In this document: one piece after another, positions 26,008 through 34,191 of the stretch | Layout: each line of letters starts with the position of its first letter | Numbering within the stretch: position 1 is the first letter of the stretch | NCBI RefSeq assembly: GCF_004364325.1 | Contig: NZ_SOCP01000002.1 | Location: forward strand, 62,001 to 126,000 | Source of the DNA: Actinophytocola oryzae | GTDB lineage: Bacteria; Actinomycetota; Actinomycetes; Mycobacteriales; Pseudonocardiaceae | Length of the DNA: 64,000 nt | Reading direction: 5' to 3' | Program-made: the position numbers and the translations under genes | The notes under the pieces: model-generated | Told to the model about the DNA's origin: nothing | The model's database searches: none | Seen by the model: the letters and a program-made list of their open reading frames with translations, nothing else

Positions 26008-26990
26008 GGCGGTGGGGCCGCCGGGGTTTCCTCGGCGCGGTCGGTGGCGCCGGACTGGCCGTCGCGGGCGGGTCGGTGGCACACGGCTCGCGCGACCAGC
26101 CGCACGACCACACGGCACCGGGTGCGATCGGCACGGTCGGCGTGGTCGACCACGCACGCAACGGCTTCCACCCGAACGAGCTGCTCGGCACCTTCGACCA
26201 CGGCACCGTCTCGCGCACCGCGGCCGGCCGCACCGTTCGCGAGTACCGGCTGGTCGCGGTGGCCAAGGAAATCGAGGTCGCCCCGGGGGTCCGCTACCCG
26301 GCCTGGACCTACAACGGTCGCGTGCCCGGCCCCACGATTCGCGCCACCGAGGGCGACCTGCTCAGGATCACCCTCGACAACCAGACCGAACACCCGCACA
26401 CGGTGCACTTCCACGGGTACCACCCGGCCGCGGTGGACGGCGTCCCGGGAGCGCTCGAGGCGGCACCCGGCTCCTCGGTGACCTACGAGTTCACCGCGGC
26501 GCCGTTCGGCCTGCACCTGTACCACTGCCACTCGATGCCGCTGCGCGCCCACATCTCCCGTGGCCTCTACGGCGCGTTGGTCGTCGACCCGCCGGGTGGC
26601 CGCCCTCCGGCGACCGAGATGGTGATGGTGCTCAACGCGTTCGACACCGACTTCGACACCGCCAACGAGGTCTACGCGGTGAACACGGTGGCGTTCGCCT
26701 ACGCCCACGAACCCATCCCGCTGCGTGCCGGCGAGCCGGCCCGCGCCTACGTCGTGAACATGACCGAGTTCGACCCGGTCAACTCGATCCACCTGCACGC
26801 CACGATGTTCGACCTGTTCCGCACGGGCACCTCACTCGAGCGCCACGAGCTGACCGACGTCGTCACCATGGGACAGGGGGAGCGCCACATCATCGAGTTC
26901 CGCTACCGCGAGCCGGGGCGGTACATGTTCCACGCGCACCAGACCGAGTTCACGGACCTCGGCTGGATGGGCATGTTCGAGGTCACCTGA
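26004..26990 (+). CDS. Tat-exported multicopper oxidase (two-cupredoxin type)
   Basis: The 328-residue protein starts with a twin-arginine signal (RRGFLGAVGGAGLAVAGGS). Copper motifs follow: HPHTVHFHG, LYHCHSMPLRAHISRGLYGALVV, SIHLHATMF and MFHAHQTEFTDLGWMGMFEV. At this length it is a two-domain oxidase or nitrite-reductase-like protein rather than a three-domain laccase, and such enzymes work as trimers. It probably acts outside the membrane in copper or metal-ion oxidation. It is coupled at both ends to membrane proteins, one a ZIP transporter, which supports a metal-homeostasis role. Confidence 0.88.
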   Translation: MRRWGRRGFLGAVGGAGLAVAGGSVAHGSRDQPHDHTAPGAIGTVGVVDHARNGFHPNELLGTFDHGTVSRTAAGRTVREYRLVAVAKEIEVAPGVRYPAWTYNGRVPGPTIRATEGDLLRITLDNQTEHPHTVHFHGYHPAAVDGVPGALEAAPGSSVTYEFTAAPFGLHLYHCHSMPLRAHISRGLYGALVVDPPGGRPPATEMVMVLNAFDTDFDTANEVYAVNTVAFAYAHEPIPLRAGEPARAYVVNMTEFDPVNSIHLHATMFDLFRTGTSLERHELTDVVTMGQGERHIIEFRYREPGRYMFHAHQTEFTDLGWMGMFEVT

Positions 26991-28138
26991 TGCCCCCGGC
27001 CCGGCCGCGTGGCGTCGACCCGAGCCGGCACGCGGCCCGCGCACGGACGGTCCGGGTCGCGCTGCTCGTCGCTCCGGTGGTCGGAGTGGCCGCGTTGGTG
27101 GCGATGCTGCTGGCCGGCGACCTCGTCGGCACCCTGCGGGGCGGAGCGCCCGTCGAGTCCGTGGCGGTGGAGGACGTCCGGCTCTCCCCGAACCACGTCC
27201 AGCTCCACCTCCGTAACGACGGCAGGGTGCCGGTCACCATCGCCCAGGTCACCGTCGACGACGCGTTCCGGCCGTTCAGCGCCCGTCCGTCCACGATGGC
27301 GCGCCTGGGCACGGCGACGGTCGACGTGGACTACCCCTGGGAGCCGTCGATACCGCTGGACATCGGCGTGCTGACCTCAACCGGGGAACTCGTGCGGCAC
27401 CACATACCGGCGCCGCTGCCGACGCCGGTGGGAACCCCGGCCACCGTGGGCACGCTCACGCTCGTGGGCCTCGCGATGGCGGCCGTCCCCATCGGACTCG
27501 GGTTGCTCTGGCTGCCGTTCCTGCGTCGGGCGTCTCCCGAGGTGAACTCCGCCGCGCTGGCGTTCACGCTCGGCCTGTTGACCTTCCTCCTGGTCGACAC
27601 GACGGCTGAAGGTCTCGACCTCGCGGGCGGCGTGGGCCTGGACGGCATCGGACTGTTCACGGTGGGCGCACTGGGGGCACTGGCCGTCTTCGCGGCAGTG
27701 GAGTCCGGCGCGCCGCGACTGGCATGGCTCGTCGCGGCCGGTATCGGTCTGCACAACCTGGGCGAGGGCCTGGCCGTCGGCGCCACCATGCGCGTGGGGG
27801 AGGTGGCGCTCGGGACGAGTCTGGTCGTCGCCTTCGCGATCCACAACGTGACCGAGGGCGTGGCGGTCGCGACCCCACTGGCCCGCGTGCCGGCCCGGTG
27901 GTGGGCACCGCTGGTGACCACCGCCATCGCCGGCCTCCCCGCGGTGCCCGGCCTGTGGGTCGGCGGCCTCACCGCGAGCGGGCCGTGGGCAGTGCTGGGC
28001 CTCGGCGTCGCGGCCGGAGCGATCGCACAGGTCGTTCTCGCCGTGGCCAGGCAGGCGGTCGGCGGTCTCGGCCTGGTCACCGCGGCGAGCTTCGTCGGCG
28101 GGGTCGGCCTGATGTACCTGACCGGCCTGCTCGCCTGA
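26990..28138 (+). CDS. ZIP family metal transporter with extracytoplasmic N-terminal domain
   Basis: The 382-residue protein has one N-terminal membrane helix, a beta-rich segment of about 90 residues that would be outside the cell, and then seven or eight helices. Two helices carry the ZIP metal-site motifs: [12 protein letters not shown] and [15 protein letters not shown] proteins take up Zn, Fe or Mn into the cytoplasm. The extra ectodomain before the transporter is unusual and could receive metal from the oxidase encoded one gene upstream, whose stop shares bases with this start (TGATG). Confidence 0.82.
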   Translation: MPPARPRGVDPSRHAARARTVRVALLVAPVVGVAALVAMLLAGDLVGTLRGGAPVESVAVEDVRLSPNHVQLHLRNDGRVPVTIAQVTVDDAFRPFSARPSTMARLGTATVDVDYPWEPSIPLDIGVLTSTGELVRHHIPAPLPTPVGTPATVGTLTLVGLAMAAVPIGLGLLWLPFLRRASPEVNSAALAFTLGLLTFLLVDTTAEGLDLAGGVGLDGIGLFTVGALGALAVFAAVESGAPRLAWLVAAGIGLHNLGEGLAVGATMRVGEVALGTSLVVAFAIHNVTEGVAVATPLARVPARWWAPLVTTAIAGLPAVPGLWVGGLTASGPWAVLGLGVAAGAIAQVVLAVARQAVGGLGLVTAASFVGGVGLMYLTGLLA

Positions 28139-28266
28139 CGCGTGCTCGATGCCGGGACAGCGAGTCCTACGTCACAGCCAGTCCTCGGCGACCCGGGACC
28201 AAAACCCGCACAGGAGGCGTTCTTCCCAGTGGCGGCGCCGTGGGCGACGCCCGAGGAAGGAGGATC

Positions 28267-28746
28267 GTGCCACACGACTACCGCAAGACCCCGGAGGCGC
28301 TGGGACGCCTCACCGAGGACCAGTACCGCGTCACCCAGGAAGACGGGACCGAGCCGGCGTTCCACAACGAGTACTGGGACAACCACGAACGTGGCATCTA
28401 CGTGGACGTGGTCTCCTCCCAGCCGCTGTTCTCGTCGACCGACAAGTACGACAGCGGCACGGGGTGGCCGAGCTTCACGAAACCGATCGAGGCCGACGCC
28501 GTTCGTACGAAGACCGACAGATCGCTGTGGATGACCCGCACGGAGGCGCGGTCCGCGGGTGCCGACAGCCACCTCGGACACGTGTTCGACGACGGCCCCG
28601 CCGATGCCGGGGGCCGGCGGTACTGCATGAACTCGGCCGCGCTGCGCTTCGTCCCGGTCGCCGAGCTCGAGGCGCAGGGCTACGGCGAGTACCGGGCGCT
28701 GTTCGACACGGCCGACACCACCAGCACGGAGGAGGACACACCATGA
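28267..28746 (+). CDS. msrB: Peptide-methionine (R)-S-oxide reductase
   Basis: The 159-residue MsrB has [21 protein letters not shown] and [11 protein letters not shown] with the catalytic cysteine. The two CxxC zinc-binding pairs of many MsrBs are missing (LFSS and the ARSAGADS segment carry no Cys), so this is a zinc-free form. It reduces the R epimer of methionine sulfoxide with thioredoxin. GTG 28267 follows GAAGGAGG. ATGA overlap links it to msrA, giving a compact repair operon next to the copper module. Confidence 0.93.
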   Translation: MPHDYRKTPEALGRLTEDQYRVTQEDGTEPAFHNEYWDNHERGIYVDVVSSQPLFSSTDKYDSGTGWPSFTKPIEADAVRTKTDRSLWMTRTEARSAGADSHLGHVFDDGPADAGGRRYCMNSAALRFVPVAELEAQGYGEYRALFDTADTTSTEEDTP

Positions 28747-29297
28747 CCAGCGGGGTCAACGACACCGGACAGGTCACGCGCACCCCGGGTACCGAGACGG
28801 CTGTGCTGGCCGGCGGGTGCTTCTGGGGCATGGAGGACCTCATCCGCCGCCGGCCCGGTGTGCTGGCTACCCGTGTGGGTTACACCGGGGGCGAGAACGA
28901 CCATGCGACGTATCGCCACCACCCGGGCCACGCCGAGGCCGTGGAGATCGTGTTCGATCCGACGAAGACGACCTATCGCGACATCCTGGCGTTCTTCTTC
29001 CAGATCCACGACCCGTCGACGGTCAACCGTCAGGGCAACGACATCGGGACCAGCTACCGGTCGGCGGTCTTCCCGCTCACCCCGGAACAGGAGCGGATCG
29101 CCGGTGACACGATCGCGGACGTGGACGCCTCGGGCCTGTGGCCCGGCAAGGCGGTGACGACCGTCGAGCCCGCCGGTCCGTTCTGGGAGGCCGAGCCCGA
29201 GCACCAGGACTACCTGGAGAGGTATCCGAACGGGTACACCTGTCACTATCCGCGTGCGGGCTGGGTGCTGCCAAGGCGCGCGGCCACCTCCAGCTGA
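28743..29297 (+). CDS. msrA: Peptide-methionine (S)-S-oxide reductase
   Basis: The 184-residue MsrA has the active-site [39 protein letters not shown] and [23 protein letters not shown]. It repairs the S epimer of methionine sulfoxide and complements MsrB upstream. The start overlaps the msrB stop by ATGA. Two strong hairpins follow about 130 bases after the stop. Confidence 0.95.
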   Translation: MTSGVNDTGQVTRTPGTETAVLAGGCFWGMEDLIRRRPGVLATRVGYTGGENDHATYRHHPGHAEAVEIVFDPTKTTYRDILAFFFQIHDPSTVNRQGNDIGTSYRSAVFPLTPEQERIAGDTIADVDASGLWPGKAVTTVEPAGPFWEAEPEHQDYLERYPNGYTCHYPRAGWVLPRRAATSS

Positions 29298-29424
29298 CGG
29301 CGGGGGCGAGCCAGACCCAGTGGCGGTCGGCTTCCTCGGCGTCGCGCAGGTCGGACGGGGGTGCTCGGACCGGATGCTGGGCGACAGCTCCAGGAAGTCG
29401 ACGCGATGCCGGACAACTCTGGAC

Positions 29425-29459
29425 TGCGCTGGACATGGCCCGTGGCCATGTCCAGCGCA
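29425..29459. terminator. Perfect 16-bp hairpin downstream of msrA
   Basis: TGCGCTGGACATGGCC and its exact complement are separated by three bases (CGT). No T-run follows, as is common for actinomycete terminators. It probably ends msrBA transcription. Confidence 0.6.
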
Positions 29460-29474
29460 CGCTGTCACGGGTGA

Positions 29475-29502
29475 GGGGTTCGCGTAGCCGTACGCGAACC
29501 CC
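29475..29502. terminator. Perfect 12-bp hairpin, second of a pair
   Basis: GGGGTTCGCGTA pairs with TACGCGAACCCC over a four-base loop (GCCG). It starts 16 bases after the first hairpin, giving a tandem terminator or attenuator. Confidence 0.55.
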
Positions 29503-29761
29503 GCACGCCTCGTGGCGACGCCTGCCGCGGATCGTGGTCCGCGTCGCCGGTGATCGCCTGCGCCGCGATACCGGACAACCCGTGCGGCTACGCGAAGAGC
29601 CTCGTGCGGGTCGAACCGAGTTCCGCCTTGTGCCGGAGGTGGTGCGGTTTCTCCCGACCGAACCGGCAAGTACGGTGCCCGTTCGGACATGAGCGGCTCT
29701 CCCCGCGTGGACTCGTCAGTAGGCTCACTCCGTTTCCACGGAAATGACGGAGGTCGCGCGC

Positions 29762-30979
29762 ATGACCGACGACATCCGGTCGGTCCCGCCCGGAACGGGC
29801 GGTGCGATGCCGACCAGTGGTCTCGTGACGTTGTTGGCGACGGTCGACATACCCGGCGAGATCCGACTTCCCGACGGCTCGCGGTTGCGGGTCGGCACCG
29901 GCGAACCGGTCTACACGCTGACCTTCCGCTCGGACCGCGCACTGCGCACCCCGGTCACCGAGCTGGGCATCGGCCGCGCGTACGTGTCCGGCGACCTCGA
30001 CGTCACCGGTGATCTCGGCGCTCTGTTCGGCGTGCGGCAGGCGCTGCCCGACAAGGTGCCGCTCCGGCAGCGGATCCGGTTCCTGTACGACTTCGCCCGC
30101 ACCCCGAGGTCGGTGAACGCGAGGGCGATCCGCCGGCACTACAGCCGGGGTGACGACTTCTACCTGACGTTCATCGACAGACGGTTCCGGTTCTACTCGC
30201 AGGGACTGTTCCACTCGCCGGAGGAGACGATCGAGGAGGCCGCCGAGCACAAACTGGAGTCCATGGTGGACGGTCTGGGTCTGCGGCCGGGCATGCGCCT
30301 GCTGGACATCGGTGGCGGTTGGGGCGGCGTGACCCAGTACTGCGGCGCCCGTGGCGTGCACGTCACGACGCTGACGATCGCGGAGGACTCGGCGCGCCAC
30401 GTCCAACGCCTGATCGACGAGGACGATCTGCCGGGCGAGGTGTTCCGGGAGGACTTCCTCGACCACCGCCCCGCGGAACCGTACGACCACGCGGTGATCT
30501 ACGGGGTGATCGAGCACCTGCCCAACTACCGGCGCTTCGCGGCGCAGGTGTGGCGGGTGCTGAAACCGGGCGGCCGGCTCTACCTGGACGCCTCCGCGAC
30601 CATCCAGAAGTTCTCGGTGAGCGCTTTCGTCCGGGACTACATCTGGCAGGGCACGCACACGTTCATGGCGCTCCAGGACGTCATCGCGGAGCTGCTCTAC
30701 CACGGCTTCGAGATCCTCGACGTGACCAGGGAGACGCGCGACTACGAGCTGACGATGCGGGAGTGGGCAAGACGCCTGGATGCCGCCGAGCAGGACATCA
30801 CCGCACGGTGGGGCGAGGAGACCTACCGCGCGTTCCGGCTGTTCCTGTGGGGTGGTGCCCACGCGTTCCGCACCAACGCCCTGCAGGCCTACCACCTGGT
30901 CGCGGAACGGAGCGCCGCCCCGGGGCCTCGTCCGTCGACCGCACGCCGGATGGTCCAGTTCCTGACCGGCCTCCGCTGA
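29762..30979 (+). CDS. Cyclopropane-fatty-acyl-phospholipid synthase family methyltransferase
   Basis: The 405-residue protein has an N-terminal CFA domain, the linker AIRRHYSRGDDFYLTFIDRRFRFYSQGLF (Y-S/D-x-G-N-DFY-like), the SAM loop LLDIGGGWGGVTQYC and GGAHAFRTNALQAYHLV. Enzymes of this family transfer a methylene or methyl group to unsaturated acyl chains of membrane lipids. I chose ATG 29762, with GGAGG eight bases upstream, over ATG 29744. It is a stand-alone gene between the hairpins and the two-component system. Confidence 0.88.
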   Translation: MTDDIRSVPPGTGGAMPTSGLVTLLATVDIPGEIRLPDGSRLRVGTGEPVYTLTFRSDRALRTPVTELGIGRAYVSGDLDVTGDLGALFGVRQALPDKVPLRQRIRFLYDFARTPRSVNARAIRRHYSRGDDFYLTFIDRRFRFYSQGLFHSPEETIEEAAEHKLESMVDGLGLRPGMRLLDIGGGWGGVTQYCGARGVHVTTLTIAEDSARHVQRLIDEDDLPGEVFREDFLDHRPAEPYDHAVIYGVIEHLPNYRRFAAQVWRVLKPGGRLYLDASATIQKFSVSAFVRDYIWQGTHTFMALQDVIAELLYHGFEILDVTRETRDYELTMREWARRLDAAEQDITARWGEETYRAFRLFLWGGAHAFRTNALQAYHLVAERSAAPGPRPSTARRMVQFLTGLR

Positions 30980-31139
30980 CGACGTCCCCGGCGGGCACGT
31001 CAGACGGTCACCACCAGTGTGGTGTGACGAAGCCGTCAGGCCGTGCCGTGCACGCGTACCCAACGTCTCGTGACAGGTCGGACCCTTGTGGACAGGAGCG
31101 GCAACCCCGGTAGTGCCCCTGACGGGACCGGTCCCTGGC

Positions 31140-31799
31140 TCAGGTCACCAGTCCGTGGCGGTAGGCGTAGACGACCGCCTGCACGCGGTCGCGCAGGCCG
31201 AGCTTGGTCAGGATGCGGGACACGTACGTCTTCACGGTCTCGTGGCTGAGGACCAGGCTCGCGGCGATCTCGGCGTTGGACAGGCCGTCCGCGATGAGGC
31301 GCAGCACCTCCAGCTCACGCGGCGCCAGCGGGACCTCGACCGGGGTGCCGTCGGCGGGGCGGACGCGGGCGGCGTACCGGCCGATGAGCCGGCGGGTCAC
31401 CTCGGGGTCCAGCAGCGCGGCGCCGGTGGCGACGGTCCGGATGCCGTGCAGGAGCTGCCCCGACGGGGCGTCCTTGAGCAGGAAGCCGCTGGCGCCGGCC
31501 CGCAGCGCGTCGTAGACGTACTCGTCCAGGTTGAACGTCGTCACCACGAGCACCTTGACCGGGAACGCGACACCGACACCGGCGAGCCGCCTGGTCGCCT
31601 CGATCCCGTCGAGCACCGGCATCCGGACGTCCATCACCACCACGTCCGGGCGCAGCCGGTTGGCGAGCTCGACCGAGCTGCGCCCGTCCGCGCACTCGCC
31701 GACCACCTCGAGGTCGGGCTGCGCGTCGATGATCATGGTGAAGCCGGCGCGCACCAGGTCCTGGTCGTCGCAGACCAGGACCCGCACGGGAGCGGTCAC
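31140..31799 (-). CDS. NarL/LuxR-type response regulator
   Basis: The 219-residue protein has a receiver domain with acidic pocket D11-D12 and phospho-acceptor Asp57 in VVMDVRMP, Thr in VVTTFN, Lys in LLKDAPSG, and a C-terminal LuxR HTH (LAPRELEVLRLIADGLSNAEIAASLVLS). It is translated from an ATG that overlaps the kinase stop, forming a two-component pair. Target genes are unknown; the alpha/beta-hydrolase gene is transcribed away from the kinase and is a candidate. Confidence 0.95.
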   Translation of the reverse strand: MTAPVRVLVCDDQDLVRAGFTMIIDAQPDLEVVGECADGRSSVELANRLRPDVVVMDVRMPVLDGIEATRRLAGVGVAFPVKVLVVTTFNLDEYVYDALRAGASGFLLKDAPSGQLLHGIRTVATGAALLDPEVTRRLIGRYAARVRPADGTPVEVPLAPRELEVLRLIADGLSNAEIAASLVLSHETVKTYVSRILTKLGLRDRVQAVVYAYRHGLVT

Positions 31800-32944
31800 G
31801 ACGGTCCGCCCCTCGGGATGCGGGCGCGCACGGCGAAGCCGCCGTCCGCCACAGGACCCGACGTGAGTTCGCCGCCGAGCACGCCGACCCGGTCACGAAG
31901 GCCTGCGAGACCCCGGCCGCTCCCTCTCGGAGAGGTGGCGTGCGAACCCGGGCCGTCGGTGTCGACCTCGATGGTGATCTCCGAGGGACCGCGGTGCACG
32001 CGCACGGCGGTGTTGTTGCCGTGAGCGTGCTTGAGGGCGTTGGTCAACGCCTCCTGCACCACGCGGTAGGCCGCCTCCCCGGCGTCGCCGTCCACGCCCG
32101 CCGGGTCGCCCTCCTCCGTGAGCCGCACCGGTTGACCGGCCAGCCGGGTCCGCTCCACGAGGGCGCGTAGGTCCCCGGCGGCCGGGGCCCGGGTGCCGTG
32201 GTCGGGGTTGAGGAGGTCGAGCAGGTGCCGCAGGTCCGTGATGGCCCGGCGGCCGGTGTCGGTGATCGCCACCAGGGTCCGGTCGAGGAGCTCGGGGGAC
32301 GCGGTCGCGCAGCGCGCCGCCTCCGCCTGCACGACCATCGCCGTCACGTGGTGGGTCACGACGTCGTGGAGCTCGCGTGCGATGCGGCCGCGTTCGGCGA
32401 CGCGGGTGGCCTCGGCGACCTGGCGGCGCCGGACGGCCTCGGCCGCGCGGAACCGCCGCAGCCACACCCCGAAGCCCCACGCGAGCGCCATGCCGAGGTA
32501 GAACGTCACGAACCCGAGCACGCTCTCGGTCGCCCCGCGATCTTCGAGGGCGGCGACCAGGAGTCCGTACCCGGCGGAGGAGGCGACCACCGCGACGCGA
32601 CGGTGCCGCTCCAGGTACGAACCCGCGCTCAGCAGCGCGACGGGCAGGGCGCTCCCGGCGACCGTGTGGTAGCCGAGCAACTGGTCGGCCGCGAAGCCCG
32701 CCGACACGAGGAGCAGGCACGCGGCCGGCCACCGCCGCCGGACCGCCAGCGAGAGGCACTCGACGGCGACGAGCGCGACGGCCAGCGCGTCCATGGGGCG
32801 GTTCGACAGGCCGCCGAGCTGCGTCCCGTAGCTGTCGAGCGACGGCGTCAGCGACAGGGCGGCGAGCAGCGGCGCGAACGGGGCGTCCCGAACCGTGACG
32901 TCGAACCGCCGCCACCGAACCACGACTAGCCGGAGGTCGAACAC
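31796..32944 (-). CDS. Sensor histidine kinase (HisKA_3 type)
   Basis: The 382-residue protein has about five membrane helices in residues 1-160, a HisKA_3 dimer domain with ERGRIARELHDVVTHHVTAMV, and a HATPase_c domain with VVQEALTNALKHAHG and GRGLAGLRDRVGVLGG. It phosphorylates the response regulator encoded 3'. The GTG at 32944 has TACCCT exactly six bases upstream and no ribosome site, indicating a leaderless transcript. The absence of a large sensory ectodomain suggests intramembrane sensing of cell-envelope stress. Confidence 0.93.
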   Translation of the reverse strand: MFDLRLVVVRWRRFDVTVRDAPFAPLLAALSLTPSLDSYGTQLGGLSNRPMDALAVALVAVECLSLAVRRRWPAACLLLVSAGFAADQLLGYHTVAGSALPVALLSAGSYLERHRRVAVVASSAGYGLLVAALEDRGATESVLGFVTFYLGMALAWGFGVWLRRFRAAEAVRRRQVAEATRVAERGRIARELHDVVTHHVTAMVVQAEAARCATASPELLDRTLVAITDTGRRAITDLRHLLDLLNPDHGTRAPAAGDLRALVERTRLAGQPVRLTEEGDPAGVDGDAGEAAYRVVQEALTNALKHAHGNNTAVRVHRGPSEITIEVDTDGPGSHATSPRGSGRGLAGLRDRVGVLGGELTSGPVADGGFAVRARIPRGGPS

Positions 32945-32950
32945 CGCCAG

Positions 32951-32956
32951 AGGGTA
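32951..32956 (-). promoter_or_regulatory. -10 element (TACCCT) of a leaderless promoter
   Basis: Minus-strand TACCCT lies six bases before the histidine-kinase GTG at 32944, matching the TANNNT-N6-start layout of leaderless actinobacterial genes. Confidence 0.45.
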
Positions 32957-33169
32957 GCGGCGACACGGTGTGCCGGGTCCGGCGCCACACACCGCGGCGG
33001 CGCTGCCGGCACGTTCGTCCCGGCAGCGGGAGGTGCCGTGTCCCCCGTGCGAGCTACTCACGGATGTCCGCCGTGTGGTGACGACGTGCGCCTGGCCGGC
33101 CCCTAGCGTTCGACCGGGCCGCGGTGCGGTCTCGAACAGCCATTCCACGATCTTCTCTGGAGAGAACTC

Positions 33170-34081
33170 TTGTTCCACAACGTCAGGCCACCTGCCGCCC
33201 TCGTGCTGTGCTGCGTCGCGGCCGCGGGGGTGCTGGCCGGGTGCGACGAAGCCCCGGACCCGGAGCAGGACGCGTCACGCCCGTCGGTCACCGCGACCGG
33301 GAGCCCTGCAGGTGACGACGCGCTCACCGGCACCACGACGATCGATGTCGGCGGCCGGTCGGTGAACGTCGACTGCTCGGGACGCGCGGCGGGAGGCAGG
33401 CCCGTCGTCGTGCTGATGGCCGGTCTCGGCGACGGCCTCGACAGGGTGGCGGACCTCCAGCAGATTCTGGGCGAGAAGGACCGGGTCTGTTCCTACGACC
33501 GGCTCGGTGAGGGCAAGAGCGACCAGCCCGCGGACCCGCAGAGCTTCGAGACCACCGGGGACGTCCTGACCGGTGTCCTCGACCGGGTCGCAGGCGAGGA
33601 CCCGGTCGTCCTGGTCGGACACTCGCTCGGTGGGTTGATCGCGGCCCGGTACGCGCCCGAGCACCGCGACCGGGTCGCCGGCGTGGTCCTCCTGGACGCC
33701 ACGCCGCCGACCATGCTCGCCGACACGACGAGGATCGTCCCCGAGTCCGCCACGGGCCAGGCCGCCGAGCTCCGCGCCGGGGCCTTCGCCGTCTACCAGG
33801 GGGAGACCCCGGAGAAGCTCGTGATGACCGACGGGGAGGTCCGTTCCGCCGGTGACATCCCGGTGGAGGTGGTCCAGCACGGGCAGCAGTACCTCGCGGC
33901 CGTCCCGGAGTACGGGCCTGCCCTGGAACAGGCGTGGTCCGACGGGCAGCGCCAGTGGCTGGCACTGTCCGGCCACAGCAGGCTGAGCGTCGCCGCCGAC
34001 AGCGGTCACTACATCTACGTCGACCAGCCCGACGTCGCCGTCGAGGCCATCCAGCGCGTGGTCGCACAGGCCGCGCAGTAG
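33170..34081 (+). CDS. Alpha/beta-hydrolase lipoprotein
   Basis: The 303-residue product starts with a lipoprotein signal ending in the lipobox GVLAGC, so it is anchored on the outer face of the membrane. An alpha/beta-hydrolase domain follows with VVVLMAGLGDG, the nucleophile elbow GHSLGG, and a C-terminal His in ADSGHYIYVDQP. It would hydrolyse an ester or amide outside the cell. The start is TTG at 33170, five bases after GGAGAG. It is divergent from the two-component system. Confidence 0.85.
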   Translation: MFHNVRPPAALVLCCVAAAGVLAGCDEAPDPEQDASRPSVTATGSPAGDDALTGTTTIDVGGRSVNVDCSGRAAGGRPVVVLMAGLGDGLDRVADLQQILGEKDRVCSYDRLGEGKSDQPADPQSFETTGDVLTGVLDRVAGEDPVVLVGHSLGGLIAARYAPEHRDRVAGVVLLDATPPTMLADTTRIVPESATGQAAELRAGAFAVYQGETPEKLVMTDGEVRSAGDIPVEVVQHGQQYLAAVPEYGPALEQAWSDGQRQWLALSGHSRLSVAADSGHYIYVDQPDVAVEAIQRVVAQAAQ

Positions 34082-34191
34082 GACCCTGTCCCTGGCGGAC
34101 TGTCGTCATCGGACTCCCGACCCCTCGTGGGTCATCCGCGTCTCCCACCGCCGCGGCCGGAAGAGTCGATCAGCGCCCGGTCGGTGCTCTC

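Larger units (their letters stand above)
29298..29761. other. Intergenic region with two strong hairpins
   Basis: This 464-base stretch has no coding frame with convincing start, codon bias or homology. It holds two perfect inverted repeats (29425-29459 and 29475-29502) and a weaker CGCGGA/TCCGCG pair near 29526-29543. TAGGCT at 29720-29725 may be part of the promoter of the methyltransferase gene that starts at 29762. Confidence 0.6.

Noticed and set aside
31007-31028. GTCACCAC/GTGGTG-T-GAC hairpin after the methyltransferase gene
   Set aside because: Short stem with a bulge and no supporting context; too weak to call a terminator with confidence.
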